This document shows, one piece after another, positions 12,939-13,874 of a DNA stretch of 13,874 nt. Source of the DNA: Actinobacteria bacterium 13_2_20CM_68_14 (GTDB lineage: Bacteria > Actinomycetota > Thermoleophilia > Gaiellales > Gaiellaceae); NCBI GenBank assembly GCA_001914705.1, contig MNDB01000072.1:1-13874 (forward strand), given 5' to 3'. Below the pieces are notes generated by a model. The model searched no databases and was not told the DNA's origin. It saw only the letters and a program-made list of their open reading frames with translations. Position 1 is the stretch's first letter. Each line of letters begins with the position of its first letter. Made by a program: the position numbers and the translations under genes.

Positions 12939-13874
12939 GTTGCCGCCTCCACCCGCGTCCCGTGGCAGCGCTTCCACTTCAAACCGCTTCCGCACGTGCA
13001 AGGGTCGTTCCGGCCGCGGGCGGCGTCGCCAGCCGCGTACTGGGCCATGATCTCGGCCGGCGCGCGGTTCTGCGCGAGCAACGCGCCCATCGTCTGCATC
13101 GGCGCGTCGACGTGGTGGAAGAAATCCTTGTAGCCGGCGCAGAGGAAGTTCAGTCCAGGCTCCCCATCCGGCGTCTCGATGAAGCGGTCCTTGGGGCAGC
13201 CGCCGTGACAGGCAAAGCGGACATCGCAGTCGAGACAATACTGCGGCAGAGTCTCCCGCTTATCGAGCCCGAACTGCCGCTGCTGCGGGGAGTCGACGAG
13301 CTCGAGCATGTGGGTCATCCGGATGTTGCCGAGCTTGTGCTTCGGCTCGACGAAGTGGTCACAGGAGTAGAGGTCGCCCGTGTGCTCGATCGCGAGGGCG
13401 AGGCCGCAGGTCTCCGAGTGGACGCACAGGCTCGGTGGCTCGCCGACCCAGTTCGCGAGGGCGACGTCGAACATCTGCACGTAGACGGTGCCGACGTCGC
13501 GCCGCACCCACTCTTCGAAGACGTCGATCAGGAAGCGGCCGTACTGCTCGGCCGTGACCGAGCGCCCGGTGACGACGTTGCCCTCCTGCGTGTACAAAGG
13601 ACGGTCGCGCCACGACGTCCAGGGCACCGTCCCGTCAGCGTCCGCCTCCGCCACGCGCTCGATGATCGGGATGAACTGAACGAAGCGGGCGCCAAGCTCG
13701 TCCCGGAGGAAGCGGTAGACCTCGCAGCCGCGACCGGCGTTGGCGGCGTGGATCGTCGTCAGCGCGTTCCAGTCCACGCCTGCCGCCTGCAGGTGCGCGA
13801 GCCCGGCCATCACTTGGTCGAAGGAGCCCTTACCGCCCTTGTTCACGCGGTATGCGTCGTGCAGCTCGCGCGGC
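12935..13874 (-). CDS. Anaerobic sulfatase-maturase-like radical SAM/SPASM protein with SEC-C tail (5' partial)
   Basis: The C-terminal 312 residues of a radical SAM enzyme; its CxxxCxxC cluster motif lies beyond the right edge. anSMEs oxidise an active-site Cys or Ser of sulfatases to formylglycine. Seen here: PRELHDAYRVNKGGKGSFD and FVQFIPIIERV, both anSME-like, and the SPASM cysteines for the two auxiliary clusters (C156 in TCGLAL, C171 in YSCDHF, then YCLDCDVRFACHGGCPKDRF at 212-231 and C245). The end carries a SEC-C metal-binding motif NDPCTCGSG...KRCHG (C292, C294, C303, H304), which is also found in other proteins such as SecA. No sulfatase is in the window; it may be upstream. The stop overlaps the next gene's ATG. 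A related peptide-modifying SPASM enzyme is the alternative, but the fit to anSME is good. Confidence 0.9.
   Translation of the reverse strand, partial: PRELHDAYRVNKGGKGSFDQVMAGLAHLQAAGVDWNALTTIHAANAGRGCEVYRFLRDELGARFVQFIPIIERVAEADADGTVPWTSWRDRPLYTQEGNVVTGRSVTAEQYGRFLIDVFEEWVRRDVGTVYVQMFDVALANWVGEPPSLCVHSETCGLALAIEHTGDLYSCDHFVEPKHKLGNIRMTHMLELVDSPQQRQFGLDKRETLPQYCLDCDVRFACHGGCPKDRFIETPDGEPGLNFLCAGYKDFFHHVDAPMQTMGALLAQNRAPAEIMAQYAAGDAARGRNDPCTCGSGLKWKRCHGTRVEAAT

Overview
The window is GC-rich and densely packed on both strands, with short intergenic gaps, GTG starts and strong third-position GC bias. The gene set (NarL-type two-component pair, MalT/LAL-like LuxR regulator, Sap/GAP-family membrane protein, holin-4-type domain fused to a phosphodiesterase) points to a high-GC actinobacterium, possibly of the Thermoleophilia (Gaiellales/Solirubrobacterales). 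That placement is inference from gene content, not a phylogeny. There are no RNA genes, mobile elements or CRISPR arrays that I can support.

Layout. (1) 1-2098, minus strand: a response regulator followed by its MASE1 histidine kinase, whose 3' end runs off the left edge. (2) 2099-2522: a regulatory region with several short tandem repeats and a near-palindrome. (3) 2523-4925, plus: a large LAL-type ATP-binding LuxR regulator divergent from the two-component pair. (4) 4922-6444, minus: an AI-2E/PerM-family transporter and a small two-helix membrane protein, separated by a clear hairpin. (5) 6565-7062, plus: a conserved protein of unknown function. (6) 7064-8285, minus: a metallo-beta-lactamase-fold hydrolase, then a carboxymuconolactone decarboxylase-like protein. 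(7) 8403-11142, plus: a holin-4/alkaline-phosphatase-superfamily fusion, then a six-helix potassium channel. (8) 11139-13874, minus: an operon of an anaerobic sulfatase-maturase-like radical SAM/SPASM protein (5' end outside the window), a UPF0104/LPG-synthase-TM-type membrane protein and a Sap/GAP-family membrane protein.

Together this looks like a chromosomal cell-envelope and signalling neighbourhood: one membrane sensor kinase, one large signal-integrating regulator, and at least six multi-pass membrane proteins, several from families linked to lipid or ion movement. The strongest oddities are three genes whose coding frames extend past any standard start codon (two have good CTG candidates), the holin-phosphodiesterase fusion whose catalytic domain is predicted to be cytosolic, and the repeat-rich divergent control region. 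I see no convincing evidence for a wholly new multi-gene system; the radical SAM/flippase/Sap operon and the fusion protein are the best leads.
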